Shown here: positions 37,901 to 48,439 of the stretch, one piece after another
How the letters are laid out: each line of letters begins with the position of its first letter
Position numbering within the stretch: the first letter of the stretch is position 1
Source of the DNA: Nemertoderma westbladi
Taxonomy: Eukaryota > Xenacoelomorpha > Nemertodermatida > Nemertodermatidae
Direction of reading: 5' to 3'
Assembly (NCBI GenBank): GCA_032718475.1
Contig: JAUCBJ010003542.1
Coordinates: forward strand, 1 to 62,244
Length of the DNA stretch: 62,244 nt
Program-made: the position numbers and the translations under genes
Notes under the pieces: model-generated
Seen by the model: only the letters and a program-made list of their open reading frames with translations
Told to the model about the DNA's origin: nothing
Database searches by the model: none

Positions 37901-38437
37901 TTGTGGTAATTAGACGCAGTATAGTGTTGTGGTAATTAGACGCAGTATAGTCTTGTGGTAATTAGACACTTGCGTTCTGTATATTGTGGTAATTAGATGC
38001 CATTGTAAAATAATATTGTGGTAATTAGATGCAGTGTAGTCTTGTGGTAAATAGACGCAGTATAGTCTTGTGGTAATTAGACACTTGCGTTCTGTATATT
38101 GTGGTAATTAGATGCCATTGGAAAATAATATTGTGGTAATTAGATGCAGTGTGCAGTGTAGTCTTGTTCGTAAATAGATTGTGGTAATTAGACGCAGTAT
38201 AGTCTTGTGGTAATTAGACACTTGCGTTCTGTATATTGTGGTAATTAGATGCCATTGTAAAATAATATTGTGGTAATTAGATGCAGTGTAGTCTTGTGGT
38301 AAATAGACACTTGAGTTCTGTATATTGTGGTAATTAGATGCCATTGTAAAATAACATTGTGGTAATTAGATGCCTGTATCGAATTGTTGGGGTAGATTGT
38401 GGTAGTTTGTGGTAGGTTGGGGTAATTAGTAGGACCG
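34973..38437 (-). repeat. Right arm of the giant inverted repeat
   Basis: 34973-35910 mirrors 29791-30760, and 35930-38430 is the reverse-complement TTGTGGTAATTAG satellite. The array is longer than the left one (about 2.5 against 2.1 kb) and has its own higher-order patterns. Two blocks of about 1.19 kb are near-identical (around 36210-37170 and 37400-38355), showing internal duplication after the arms formed. Confidence 0.88.
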
Positions 38438-38445
38438 GTAATTTC

Positions 38446-39065
38446 TAACCAAAACAATAAACGACGTTTTACCTACAAATTAAGAGAAAGGAGCAGGTTA
38501 CCGAGACAGGGTTTTCCAACCAAAACAATTAACGATTTTGTTACCACCAATTGAGGGAAAGGAGAATATGTTACCGCGGCGGCTTGTTTACACCCTCCTT
38601 CTTACTAACCGTCCGACTGACTGATCAATAGATCATCCCCCTCAAAAAAATAAAGGACATCGCGCACGCGCATAAAACACTTAATAAAGATAAATTTAAT
38701 TAAAAAAATCGACCGAAAAGTGAAATCCTGGTATTCTATACATGGGCGAAGAATACCAGACTTTCTGCCGTTATATTTCACTTTGCAGTTACCCCCATGT
38801 GAAGAATACCAGACTTTATGCCGTTATATTTCACTTTGCAGTTACCCCCATGTGAAGAATAAGAAGTTCTCACCAAAAACACAGGTTACAGAAGGGCTGA
38901 ATATAACCAAAACAATAAACGAATTAGTACATTTACAGGTTATAAGACATAAATAAGCTCTATAATACACTCAATAAAGATAAATTAAAAAATAATTAAA
39001 ATCTTCATATATAAAATTCCAATAAAAGTCGACCGAAAAGTGAAATCCTGGTATTCTTTACATGG
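38446..39065 (+). repeat. Dispersed repeat cluster including family F copy 2
   Basis: Contains TAACCAAAACAATAAACGAC at 38446, a second unit at 38517, and at 38710-39065 the family also seen at 3780-4030. Within it, GAAGAATACCAGACTTT(C/A)TG plus the following 50 bp is tandemly doubled (38746-38855). Confidence 0.6.
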
Positions 39066-39649
39066 GCCGGCACCAAAATTTGGCACCAGCCGCTAAAAAC
39101 AAATTTTTAAAAGATTTCTAGCATATTTTATTTGAATTCCTTTCTGCCTTTTAGTTCGTTTCAGTTAGTCTTTTAGTTAGTATCGTTAGTTTCAGAGCGG
39201 GAGGTGTTATATTGACCACCCCCCCACCCCCCGGGTTTAAGGGGATTGATTGATTAATTGCTTGATATTTTTTCCAGATTAACAATATAAAACAATTTAC
39301 ATATTAAACACTAAAATAAGGAACTGGTAAATAATATATAATAGTGTATAGTGTACGTGTAGTTACTACTGTATTTAATTACTTAATTAATAGATAGGGC
39401 CTACTGATCAAACTGAAAGTAAATAAAAATGTAACTGAAAATAGTGTAGCTGTGTAGTGAACGTATATGATATCGGGCTTGTCTAATCAGAACGATCTAT
39501 GATTACCTAATTAAAAGTTTAAAAATAGTCTTAATGAGCTGTACCAATTGCAAACGTTAAAATGGAGGGATAGCCTTATGCGGTGAACCGCGTTTCCATA
39601 AGGGTCCCTCCCAGTAATACCGGGGAAACTTCACATGCTGGTCGACATA

Positions 39650-39820
39650 GGCAGAAAGTCCAGTACTCATTTACTATTTAAGGATGCAAGGCAGAGATGC
39701 CTCGCTAAACCCTTCAAAACATTCGTGCCGAAACGAAAACTACCTTGGCCCCCACGCCGGGGTTGAACCCAGAACCTCCGAGATATGTGAATTCAATATA
39801 ACCACTACACCAAGGTGCGC
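39650..39820 (-). repeat. tRNA-derived SINE
   Basis: The minus strand starts with GCACCTTGGTGTAGTGGTTA (A box) and reaches GGAGGTTCTGGGTTCAACC (B box) at 39760. The body continues to 39650 and includes GCATCTCTGCCTTGC and TGAGTACTGG. The same body segment, without the head, occurs at about 18558-18605. The head also matches 62011-62071. Confidence 0.68.
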
Positions 39821-39855
39821 TCTGAAACAAGGTGGAACAAGTGTCAGATACCGTC

Positions 39856-40055
39856 AGATCAGATCAGATCAGATCAGATAAGGACAGACGTTTTAGCCAT
39901 CCTATAGCCAGGTAGCCATAGGCTGATAGGGGAATCATCAAAGTTTGAAAAAAAAAGAATTAGTGGTTTGCCACAGGCATAGCCGCATAGGCCATGATAG
40001 GCTGATAGGGAAATCAATCAAAAAAGTTCTTACCACTGTCTGACTGTGCCTCAAA
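39856..40055. repeat. (AGATC)n array and flank mirrored at 26.8 kb
   Basis: GATCAGATCAGATAAGGACA and GACGTTTTA here are the reverse complement of 26866-26905. Further shared pieces (CATAGCC, GTGGTTTGCCA, CAAAGTTTGAAA) follow. The pair flanks the giant element at 0.75 and 1.4 kb. Confidence 0.5.
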
Positions 40056-41330
40056 TAACCTAACTGAATACTGGAATACCGTACTACTAACTAACAGCTG
40101 AACAGACTAATCCAATCTCCAATCCAAACCAGTCAGCTGTCAGCCAGTACGGTAAACCAAACTCTGAAACTGCAAACTAAACAATACCGGTACCGAACTA
40201 CCAGTACTGCAGTACACAGTATGAGTACAAGTACCGTACTGCCGTAAGCAAGCTAAACTTACTACTGTACTAGCAGACTAGGCCAATAGACTGATAGACG
40301 CCTACCTGTGCCTGTCCTGTCCTGTAGGACTGTAACCTGCCTGCCTGCTGGCTGCTGACCTGTAGGGTGGAGCCAGGACAGCAGTGAGTATGAACAGGCT
40401 GACGGGAACGGCAAAACGGTAGGCCTAGTCATGCTGTCCTGTTCCTGTAGTCCTTCCTGTCTTCAGTCTGTCAGTACAGTAGGCGTAGGCCTAGTCTTTG
40501 GCAGCTTGGTAATTGCTAATCAGATAATAGCTGAATAGAAATAGGCTACGCCACCGGTACAGCTACAGAAGCACTAATTTAATTTAATTTAATTTAATCA
40601 TTTAATTAATTAATTTAGTCCTGTGTAGTCAGTGAGTGGCACTATACTGCTGTACTGTAATAGGCAGATAGGCTAGTCGGAGACATGAGAGAGTTTGTTA
40701 CAACAACAGTGTTGTATAATAACTGAAAAAACTTTCAGTTTCATTCCTGCCTTCTGATTCAGTCCAAGGAAGGGTCTTTTACCTAACTGCAGAACTGCCA
40801 CTGCCAAATGGTTAGTCACAAACAAGCAAAGGTTCGCGTCTACTAACACATGAACTGTTTCCATGAATGGCTTACTATCTATCTTACATCAAAAAACATT
40901 CACCGTAATGGGGGATTGAACAAGAAGGTACCTAGAGATTCCAAGTCCCCCTCTCCATATCTGGAAATTAACAACCCCAACATTCAACAACCCCAACAAC
41001 AACAACAAGTAAAGGAGTGAATACTAGAGGTCTCGCTACGCGGACCTTAAACTATGTAACGCGCAGGGCCTACTACGGGTACCTTTTTAGTTTCGTTTTC
41101 AGGATAATTATTACGCATCATATTTATTTCCCACTAAGAATAATCATTTTGTTCACTCAATATTTCCTTCACTAAAAATCATATTTCCTTCACTAAAAAT
41201 AATTACTCTTCACCATTTATAATTGGATTTCCATAAAAAATAATTATGTTCCAACTATTTTTAATTTTGTATCCACCAAATACTGTATAATCATATTTTA
41301 CTAAAAATGGTTTATAATTTATTCACTTTC
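40056..41330. other. Intergenic, no supported gene
   Basis: Rich in short palindromic words such as CAGTACTG, ACCGGTAC and TAGGCCTA. No ORF with a recognisable motif was found. Confidence 0.45.
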
Positions 41331-41460
41331 CACTCAATTTATTCACTTTCCACTAAATTATTCACTTTCCACTAAATTTATTCACTTTCCACTAAATTTA
41401 TTCACTTTCCACTAAATTTATTCACTTTCCGCTAAATTTATTCCCTTTCCACTAATTTTA
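41325..41460 (+). repeat. About 20-bp tandem repeat
   Basis: CTTTCCACTAAATTTATTCA repeats roughly six times. Confidence 0.85.
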
Positions 41461-41611
41461 ATATTTTTTCACTAAAAATAATCACCTTCACTTTCGCAAT
41501 GCATCATTAGAAAGTCCGAAAGTAATACTTTTCCGATTGTAACTCTTTACGTAACCAGAACGTTAACTTTCGTTTGTTAGTTTGGTTCCACGATCGCGAT
41601 CGCTGCCTCTT

Positions 41612-42208
41612 TACAAACCTGCTCATTACAAACCTGCTCATTACAAACCTGCTCATTACAAACTTGCTCATTACAAACCTGCTCATTACAAACCTGCTCA
41701 TTACAAACCTGCTCATTACAAACCTGCTCATTACAAATCTGCTCATTACAAACCTGCTCATTACAAACCTGCTCATTACAAACCTGTTCATTACAAACCT
41801 GCTCATTACAAACCTGCTCATTACACACCTACTCATTACAAACCTGCTCATTACAAACCTGCTCATTACAAACCTGCTCATTACAAACCTGCTCATTACA
41901 AACCTGCTCATTACAAACCTGCTCATTACAAACCTGCTCATTACAAACCTGCTCATTACAAACCCGCTCATTACAAACCTGCTCATTATAAACCTGCTCA
42001 TTACAACTCTGCTCATTACAAACCTGCTCATTACAAACCTGCTCATTACAAACCTGCTCATTACAAACCCGCTCATTACAAACCCGCTCATTATAAACCT
42101 GCTCATTACAACTCTGCTCATTACAAACCTGCTCATTACAACTCTGCTCATTACAAACCTGCTCATTACAAACCTGCTCATTACAAACCTGCTCATTACA
42201 AACCTGTT
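41612..42208 (+). repeat. 15-bp satellite, about 39 copies
   Basis: The unit TTACAAACCTGCTCA repeats almost perfectly; point variants (ACTCTGCTCA, AACCCGCTCA) recur in blocks, so local amplification occurred. A unit length divisible by three makes long open frames on both strands (for example repeats of LITNL, KPAHY and MSRFV). These are artefacts: no domain, signal or conserved codon pattern supports a gene. Confidence 0.95.
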
Positions 42209-42879
42209 CTTTAGTGATAAATGATTAGCTAGTTAAATATACACACATATTAAGTAAGACAATCATAGAGTTACTTAAATGTCTATAATACGGATGTACA
42301 ATGTTAAAAGTAAAACAGTAGCAGTAGGCCCCTACACAATACAGTATACAATCATAGGCCTGGCCCATCCTGCATAATGGCATAGAGAGGTACTGGACAT
42401 GGTAGGCGAATAGTAACATACCGGTATCATTCCTGACAATCTCAACGTGCTCGACAATGTTAATGATGAGTACGACGACGCTCTACTTTCGGAGTATCTT
42501 CCTAAGAATGCAAAGGGATTAACTATGAGGGCTAACGCTGGTGGTGACTTTTTAAAATAAAACAAATTATTCGATATAAAAACGTAACGGAAAACACCAT
42601 TTTCCATTCATTTTCTTTAGCTAAATTCAGATATTCTACTATCGCGTGTTGAGTTTCCACTCGGGCAGAATAGTTTAATTTCCCTCAACTGAAAATGAGT
42701 GAAAAGCTATGTTTCCCGCATAATTTGTTTTATTGAGTTATAGCCCTGTTTTGTTAAGATCTATGGCCTCTTTAGACTTAGGTCAACATGTCTCAGGAAC
42801 ATACTGGGATAAATAAGGATCCATATAGGCCTACTCGGCTGCAGGGTCAAGAGGCCTGACCATGCAGATCGTAATCAAT
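42209..42879. other. Intergenic, no supported gene
   Basis: AT-rich sequence. A stretch around 42430-42560 is open on the minus strand but shows no known motif. Confidence 0.4.
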
Positions 42880-43140
42880 CAATGGCTACTACTAGTATCG
42901 GCATGCTGCATTGCAGCTGCATTTTTAAGAATACTGTGCCGGCTTGTCGACAAAATTGCGCCGCCACAACTCCCTATCACCCATGACATTTGCTTGATCA
43001 TCCGCATCTTCAAGGCCAGTGTCCTTTAAGATGCGTCTCAAGAAAGTCATGGGCTGTCCACCATGCTTATTCACTCCATGAGGCTGCCAAAGTACAAGAT
43101 TATGCACTGGCTGTTCCTCACGGCGAAAGCCAATGGCTGG
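42880..43140 (-). pseudogene. LINE 3' end, 5'-truncated
   Basis: The minus strand encodes NLVLWQPHGVNKHG, TFLRRILKDTGLEDADD and RELWRRNFVDKPAQ, the same C-terminus as the LINE at 31641-32872. It ends in the matching ATGCAGCTGCAATGCAGCAT 3' untranslated sequence and a very short TAG tail near 42885. Confidence 0.85.
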
Positions 43141-43680
43141 TCAGGAGTGGAGTGCTCTCAATTCCATTAAGTCCACTCCAATGCACCTGGCGTACATGCA
43201 CCTGGCAGCATACTGTAGGGGTGCAGTGTGTGTCCCGTGGCCGGATGGGCTACATAGCCAAGGATGGCTATGACTTCAACATACGTTCAAACATAAGTTC
43301 CCATTATAGGCCTGCTACTGTAATCAAATTCATGATGAAAATCATGATAATTTTCCACACATGGCCTTTTATTGAATTCGCAACACACAAAAACTCAAGT
43401 TCCCATTTCGATGTATTCTAACTAAAGAAATAAACAAAATTTTATTCACTTGTGGTTAATTTGCGCCAATCTATATGTATAGGATATATCATAAGAGTGT
43501 TATTTAGCAAATTAAATCTCAATTATAACTTATAACTCGTGATTATAGTTACACCAATTCACTTTGTTCGTTTGTGTACTTATAAATAAACTCTGCAAAC
43601 AAATATGTAAATGGTTATTGTCTGCTCCCTGGTACAATAACAAAAATACGGATAGGGTTCGAGCTAACAACGTTATTTTG
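43141..43680. other. Intergenic, no supported gene
   Basis: Sequence between the LINE end and the PHM-like gene. No conserved ORF is seen; it includes further TTTATT words that could serve as minus-strand poly(A) signals. Confidence 0.35.
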
Positions 43681-43686
43681 TTTATT
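43681..43686 (-). promoter_or_regulatory. Candidate poly(A) signal of the PHM-like gene
   Basis: AATAAA on the minus strand, 133 nt beyond the stop codon. A second AATAAA is at 43441-43446. Confidence 0.45.
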
Positions 43687-43818
43687 ATGTACAGAAATTT
43701 TGACATCATAGGCTTTACATAAACTTTATGAGGTATATATGGCTTTAGTTCAACCTTAGTCATTCGCGATAAAGGTTCAGTGAAGTGATTCCATTTTGGA
43801 ATCATCTAACAGCGAAGT

Positions 43819-45612
43819 CTATACTGGCTTAGCCGTGTATTCATCCACCTCCGAATCTGATTGGTTTAACTCCCCCCCACTATCGTCCTGCCTAACTGGA
43901 TCAAAACCCTTTCGTGTGTTCCACTGGTTGATTATCCCCTGAATTTTCTCACTGGCTTGTTTAGTTCGCTTATAACCTCGGGAATTTTTAAGTTTGTCAA
44001 AAGACGGCTTGATGTCACTGGTATCCTTTTTCATCCGCAAAATGACTGTAACAACCACCATGATGAATATTGGAACAGTCAGCATGGCCATAACCATTAA
44101 TGATGACTGCAGATCGTTGGGTCCGCTAAGGTCAGTATCTTTCAATATGTTGTCTTCGTCGTGAAGGTCGAATACAACATCACCATCGGCATCGTTTTCA
44201 GTTACTACTTCGGCAGAGATTTGTTTTGGAGGCAATGACGTTTTTATTAGTATTGGCGAAGAGGATGGCAAGGTTGAAGTGGTCGGCATCTTGAATGATG
44301 ATGTTGCCAATGGGGTTGTAGGTCGTTGTTTCAGATATACTTGAGATCTTGTTACACACGAGGTTTCATTTGCACCGTTACTAGAAGCCACCTTCCATTT
44401 GGTTGAGTCATCGGGAGTATGTAATGATTTTTCAATAAGTTTTTCATGGCTATTTTTGTAACCATTGTTAAATTCCACCAAATCTTCTAACTCATCCCGT
44501 ATTTCTTTGTTTTGGTCCCAATCCATTCCAAACTTTGCAATAAGTTCCGAGAACGTTTGTGCGATAAATCGGTCGACTCGTATGTTGGATATAAGAGGTG
44601 ACTGATCGGCTATCAATTTGGATAACGGTTCTTCAAGTTTGCTACCGCAAATCGTGATTGGCTCGTGGTAGTCATTGGAGTTTATTAAATAGAACACGTA
44701 AAACATGCATCCACGATTGTGATCAGCTTCGATTCCCTCTTCAAACAGGCACCTCGCGACGACATGACCTCCCTTATGAATTACCGGACTGTCTTTGATA
44801 GGATATATCGATTCGGACCATTGAGGCATCGCTGAACCCAGAAGACTGACCTCTTCACCGCACAAATAGAAGCCGCTCACTTCTTTGGCGGAACTTCGCA
44901 CGTGAAAAGCGTACGGCTCCATGTGGTCCTCGTTATCGTGCACACAGCCGATCGTCACGGTGTTGTCTACGGGAGCCTCAACGGAAATCAACAAATAGAC
45001 CCCAACTAGCTTCGGTGGTCTCATCGGAGTCATCTGAATTGTAACACCTGAGAAATCTCTTTGTCGCGACTTACTGACGTAATGGACTCGAAGTATTAGA
45101 GATTTGAGGGAAGATTTTCCTCCAACTAATATCCCACTTCCGGTTGGAATATCTGCTGTTGGATGACCTTCCTGCCAGGAGTACATAGGTATTGGCTGCG
45201 ACAGACAAATATCGTTGGAGTCGTTGCAGCTCCAGATGTCGGTTAACTTGGCTGGCCGATAACAGGCCCACAGAGCGATCGCATTCACCGTTGCTTGATC
45301 CACGAACGGTGCGAAGTCGACGAGATATGTCTCGTCTCGCGGGAATTCGAAGTATGTGCAAACATAGCTGTCATCCTGATTGGCGGAGAATCCTGGAATC
45401 TTCACGTGCCGTGAATATATCGATGATTCTTGTACTTCGTTGTCGTTATAAACCACATTCTCGCTGTAAATCTCATCCATATCATCACTAAATTGATCAT
45501 CTTCGTAAACATTTTGAGAATCACTAATATCGACGCTATCGAGAGTTTGATAAGAAGCTAGTACACAAATAAGATTAAAATAAAGTATAAATACTATAAA
45601 ATGATATCCCAT
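43819..45612 (-). CDS. PAM/PHM-like membrane pseudoenzyme
   Basis: A single 597-codon frame. Residues 1-19 look like a signal peptide (hydrophobic FIVFILYFNLICVLAS), then an acidic stretch. Residues about 80-325 match both halves of the peptidylglycine alpha-hydroxylating monooxygenase (PHM) fold: VNAIALWACYRP, GGKSSLKSLILRVHYVS, DFSGVTIQMT, PPKLVGVYLLISV, EVSGFYL, VVARCLFEEG and CMFYVFY. Of the six copper ligands of rat PHM, only the VHY histidine (His177) is kept. The HH pair is Asn110-Ala111, the HxH site is Arg239/Ser241, and the methionine is Gly301. Eight cysteines (85, 117, 129, 136, 223, 288, 302, 322) sit where PHM disulfides are expected. A Thr/Ser-rich stalk, a transmembrane helix (about 503-527) and a tail with NTRKGFDPV and DSEVDEY follow; the tail resembles that of PAM. 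The PAL lyase domain is absent. Likely not an amidating enzyme; perhaps a secretory-pathway binding or trafficking protein (inference). Confidence 0.85.
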   Translation of the reverse strand: MGYHFIVFILYFNLICVLASYQTLDSVDISDSQNVYEDDQFSDDMDEIYSENVVYNDNEVQESSIYSRHVKIPGFSANQDDSYVCTYFEFPRDETYLVDFAPFVDQATVNAIALWACYRPAKLTDIWSCNDSNDICLSQPIPMYSWQEGHPTADIPTGSGILVGGKSSLKSLILRVHYVSKSRQRDFSGVTIQMTPMRPPKLVGVYLLISVEAPVDNTVTIGCVHDNEDHMEPYAFHVRSSAKEVSGFYLCGEEVSLLGSAMPQWSESIYPIKDSPVIHKGGHVVARCLFEEGIEADHNRGCMFYVFYLINSNDYHEPITICGSKLEEPLSKLIADQSPLISNIRVDRFIAQTFSELIAKFGMDWDQNKEIRDELEDLVEFNNGYKNSHEKLIEKSLHTPDDSTKWKVASSNGANETSCVTRSQVYLKQRPTTPLATSSFKMPTTSTLPSSSPILIKTSLPPKQISAEVVTENDADGDVVFDLHDEDNILKDTDLSGPNDLQSSLMVMAMLTVPIFIMVVVTVILRMKKDTSDIKPSFDKLKNSRGYKRTKQASEKIQGIINQWNTRKGFDPVRQDDSGGELNQSDSEVDEYTAKPV

Positions 45613-48436
45613 CTATCTTTCTTGAAATTGACACATTATATGTTATTAATACAGCACGACCATGAAATCCATTAGGAAAGAAATAAAATGTTTTAATGCG
45701 AGTTATTTACTCAAGAAGATTGGTTTCAGCTGCAGAAAAATGATATTAACGTCAATGAGGTGATAGTAGCCACATAGCCAATTTGTACGATTTATGGTTG
45801 GTTGCTGGGGGACAGGAAACTTATCCATCCGTGGTAGCTGCAACTAAGAAGCTCACATCCCGTGACGCAGGTACGAGCCTCCTTCCTACTGATGCTTCGG
45901 AGTGGCGATGCACAGCACACTCAACTCATACATACCCATTCTTTGATTAAGTGTGTAATACTTAACATTACAACAATTAATTAAAATTTTGAAAGCAGAT
46001 AATTAAATTTAGAAAAGCATAGAAAAGATCATAATTACTGATCATATTTTCAATTAAGCACACCCCTATTTTGGAAACATCTTAAACGTTAAACTCATTT
46101 ATCTCATTTATTCATTGAAAAGGCTATTTATCTGCTTATCTCTGCTTAATTTTAACTGAAATGTGTTGAAATTTAGTAGTTATTTGTTCTTAATACCTTT
46201 GTCAACAAATCTTCCATACAAATTTTGCAATATGTGCTGGAGACATTTTAGATAAAAGGCCCAAAAATAGAAATTTTTTGGGGCCTGAAATGGTGTCTTC
46301 TGATCTTATGTTCCAAATGGCGATAAATGTCAACACATATTGGTGGAGAAATAGCCTTGGATCCAAAAAGTCACTTTTTGCCATGAAATTTGAATCTGAG
46401 ATATGTAGATTCACCTCCCTCAGCCTCCGTGGGTGAGCCAGAATATTTATTTTTTCTTTCAATTATTAGCTACAAGTGATTGAAAAAGGTGTCTCAGGCG
46501 ATATTTCACCAGTTACACTGCAGTTATTATTTAACCTTTTGGTGATTTAGTACTCATGGATAGCTGGTCAAGGATTCCAAATAAGTAATATAATCTAACA
46601 TTTTGTTGAAAAGTAGTTTGAGATACTGTCTGAACGTTCAAAAGATTCATGGTTTAGCACCTGCGTGAGGCTCTTTTATTCTATTAAATAATAACATCAT
46701 ATTCTAGAACATTTTGTTTATTTATGAATGGATACGTATTAGTTTTAGTATGACTAAGGAGGCATTGTATTGTTGCCAGCTAAATACGAATGTGATAAAC
46801 AAAATGTTCTAGAATATGGTATATTTATTAAACCAGGCTTCCATGCTGGGTACCATGGATCCCACCCACTCCGACGGCGTCTGTGAGGTCCTGTCTCCCC
46901 CTCCCCCTGCCAACAACAGGGGATAGACTATATTGAATATCCACGTACTTATATTATGATATAGGCATTGCATTACATACAATAATAACGAATAAATTGA
47001 CTTTAACTTCAGCAAATAAAATCACAAAATACATTAGAAATAGAATCGGTTCAAGTCAGTAAGTTCATTATCCTCTCATCAACTTCTTCCATCCAACTGC
47101 ACCATCGAATTGATTTCCTGATCCATACTTCCCCCGACATTTCGATCTTCGTTTCATTTTCTTCCCTTTCCTCTAAGACTCCTACTGTAGACCAGCTCCA
47201 ATTTCCCTTTTTCTTTTCCCTTCTCCCTTTCTCCTTTTTCTTTCCCCTTCTTACTTCCCTTTCAACTTCCGAATGAAATTGGTAGCCCTGCACCGTCCTC
47301 AATCCCCAGCCCACTGCGCCACTTTGTACAGGACCCTCTCAGGCAGGGAGTCGTCGACCACTGATGGTGGCAAACATGAGTCGCGCTCGGACCCACCACC
47401 CCAAGTACTGTTGAATAAGGTTTACTCCAAGAGTGGGTCAGTCGTGCGACAATTATACGGAGCAGTCTGTTGGCTTGTGGGGTCATGACTCCGTCACAAG
47501 AGGCCACAAAGGGGGAGAAGTCACCGCGACGGGCTGTGCCTTCTGTGAATCGTAATTTATTTCACTTTATGATATTGTATTTGCATTGTTATTGCTTTAA
47601 CCCGCGATATTACTGAATTCGGTGAGTAGGTCTATTATAAGCAACTATCATTATTGATGCTATAAGTTGAGAACAATAATGTAAACATATTATTATTAGT
47701 ACTAATCAGCTGCACAGCACAGGTCTGCAATACCACAGAATTAGTGAACTACAAGAAACAATAAATAAAACATGAACTAACATAAAACATATCATAGTGG
47801 TTACAATTAATATACTGTAGGTTAGGTTACTTCGATTATACTGTACAGTAGCAATAACACTATTTTTCTGTGTTTGAAAATCTTACTAATAAAGATAGAT
47901 AGAACGGAATAAAATAATGGATAATAAATACTGTAGGCCTACTAATAAATTCGATTCTTAAGTTCTCTGTCTGAGCGACAAATTAGAAAAAATTAATTTC
48001 ATCCTAAATTTCTATTGAGTTACATAGACTCGACACAATCTGTCGGAAGGTTCCTGTCGGCTGTCGGTCACACCGGCCTACCTCCACCTGTAACCTGTGG
48101 GTTAAGCACCTCAAACGCGCTAGCGCCAGCTTTAAGGGGGAGGGGGGGGGGGGGATTTTTCGGAGAGTTCAAACACAGTTCTGTACCAAACCGTTTTTTA
48201 ATGTAAAGTGTCACCTTACAGTAGGTGACCCATTTATATTTGCCCACCAGGCCTGTACGTAGGCCTACTGGTCAAATAAAATTAGTCTGGATGATCCTAG
48301 AATACCATTTCGATGATTTCGACTGCCCAAGCCCAACTCAATCCTAACCAATTTAGGGTGTCTCTGACCCTAGATGTCCAGTTCACAGTGGATCTACCTG
48401 CAGTTGCATCTTTGTATAATTCGAGATAAAATTATT
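45613..48436. other. Intergenic, no supported gene
   Basis: Upstream region of the PHM-like gene and beyond. Holds a small foldback at 46699-46817. Pyrimidine-rich sequence at 47150-47260 gives a Lys/Glu/Arg-rich minus-strand frame by composition only. GC-richer sequence at 47280-47530 has open frames on both strands but no motif that I recognise. Confidence 0.4.
46699..46817. mobile_element. 119-bp foldback element
   Basis: Perfect inverted termini of 23 bp beginning ATATTCTAGAACATTTTG, with about 73 bp between. The length and structure fit a miniature inverted-repeat element; no target duplication is clear. Confidence 0.6.
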
Positions 48437-48439
48437 TTA

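Larger units (their letters stand above)
27648..38437. mobile_element. Giant inverted-repeat element carrying a PHD-OTU gene (10.8 kb)
   Basis: Outer ends GGTCCTACTAATTACCCC and its reverse complement are flanked by an 8-bp duplication, GTAATTTC, at 27640-27647 and 38438-38445. The arms 27648-30760 and 34973-38437 are reverse complements over their unique inner 0.9 kb and share the same satellite outward. The single-copy centre (30761-34972) holds one cellular-looking gene on the minus strand (PHD finger then OTU protease) plus a LINE inserted in its intron. Removing the element and one duplication restores the dispersed AACCAAAACAATAAACGA repeat, which confirms the boundaries. No transposase is recognisable, so the superfamily is unknown. 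Confidence 0.85.

Noticed and set aside
41612-42208. CRISPR-like regular array
   Set aside because: There are no spacers; the 15-bp units are directly adjacent.
41507-42224. Long open frames of about 210-230 codons on both strands
   Set aside because: Translations of a 15-bp satellite; a unit divisible by three keeps every frame open without selection.
45192-45491. Open frame opposite the PHM-like gene
   Set aside because: Antisense shadow of a well-supported coding exon.
47051-47314. Lys/Glu/Arg-rich ORF
   Set aside because: Produced by a pyrimidine-rich tract; no conserved pattern is evident.
48015-48206. Short ORF across a poly-G-rich stretch
   Set aside because: Composition-driven, with no motif or neighbour support.
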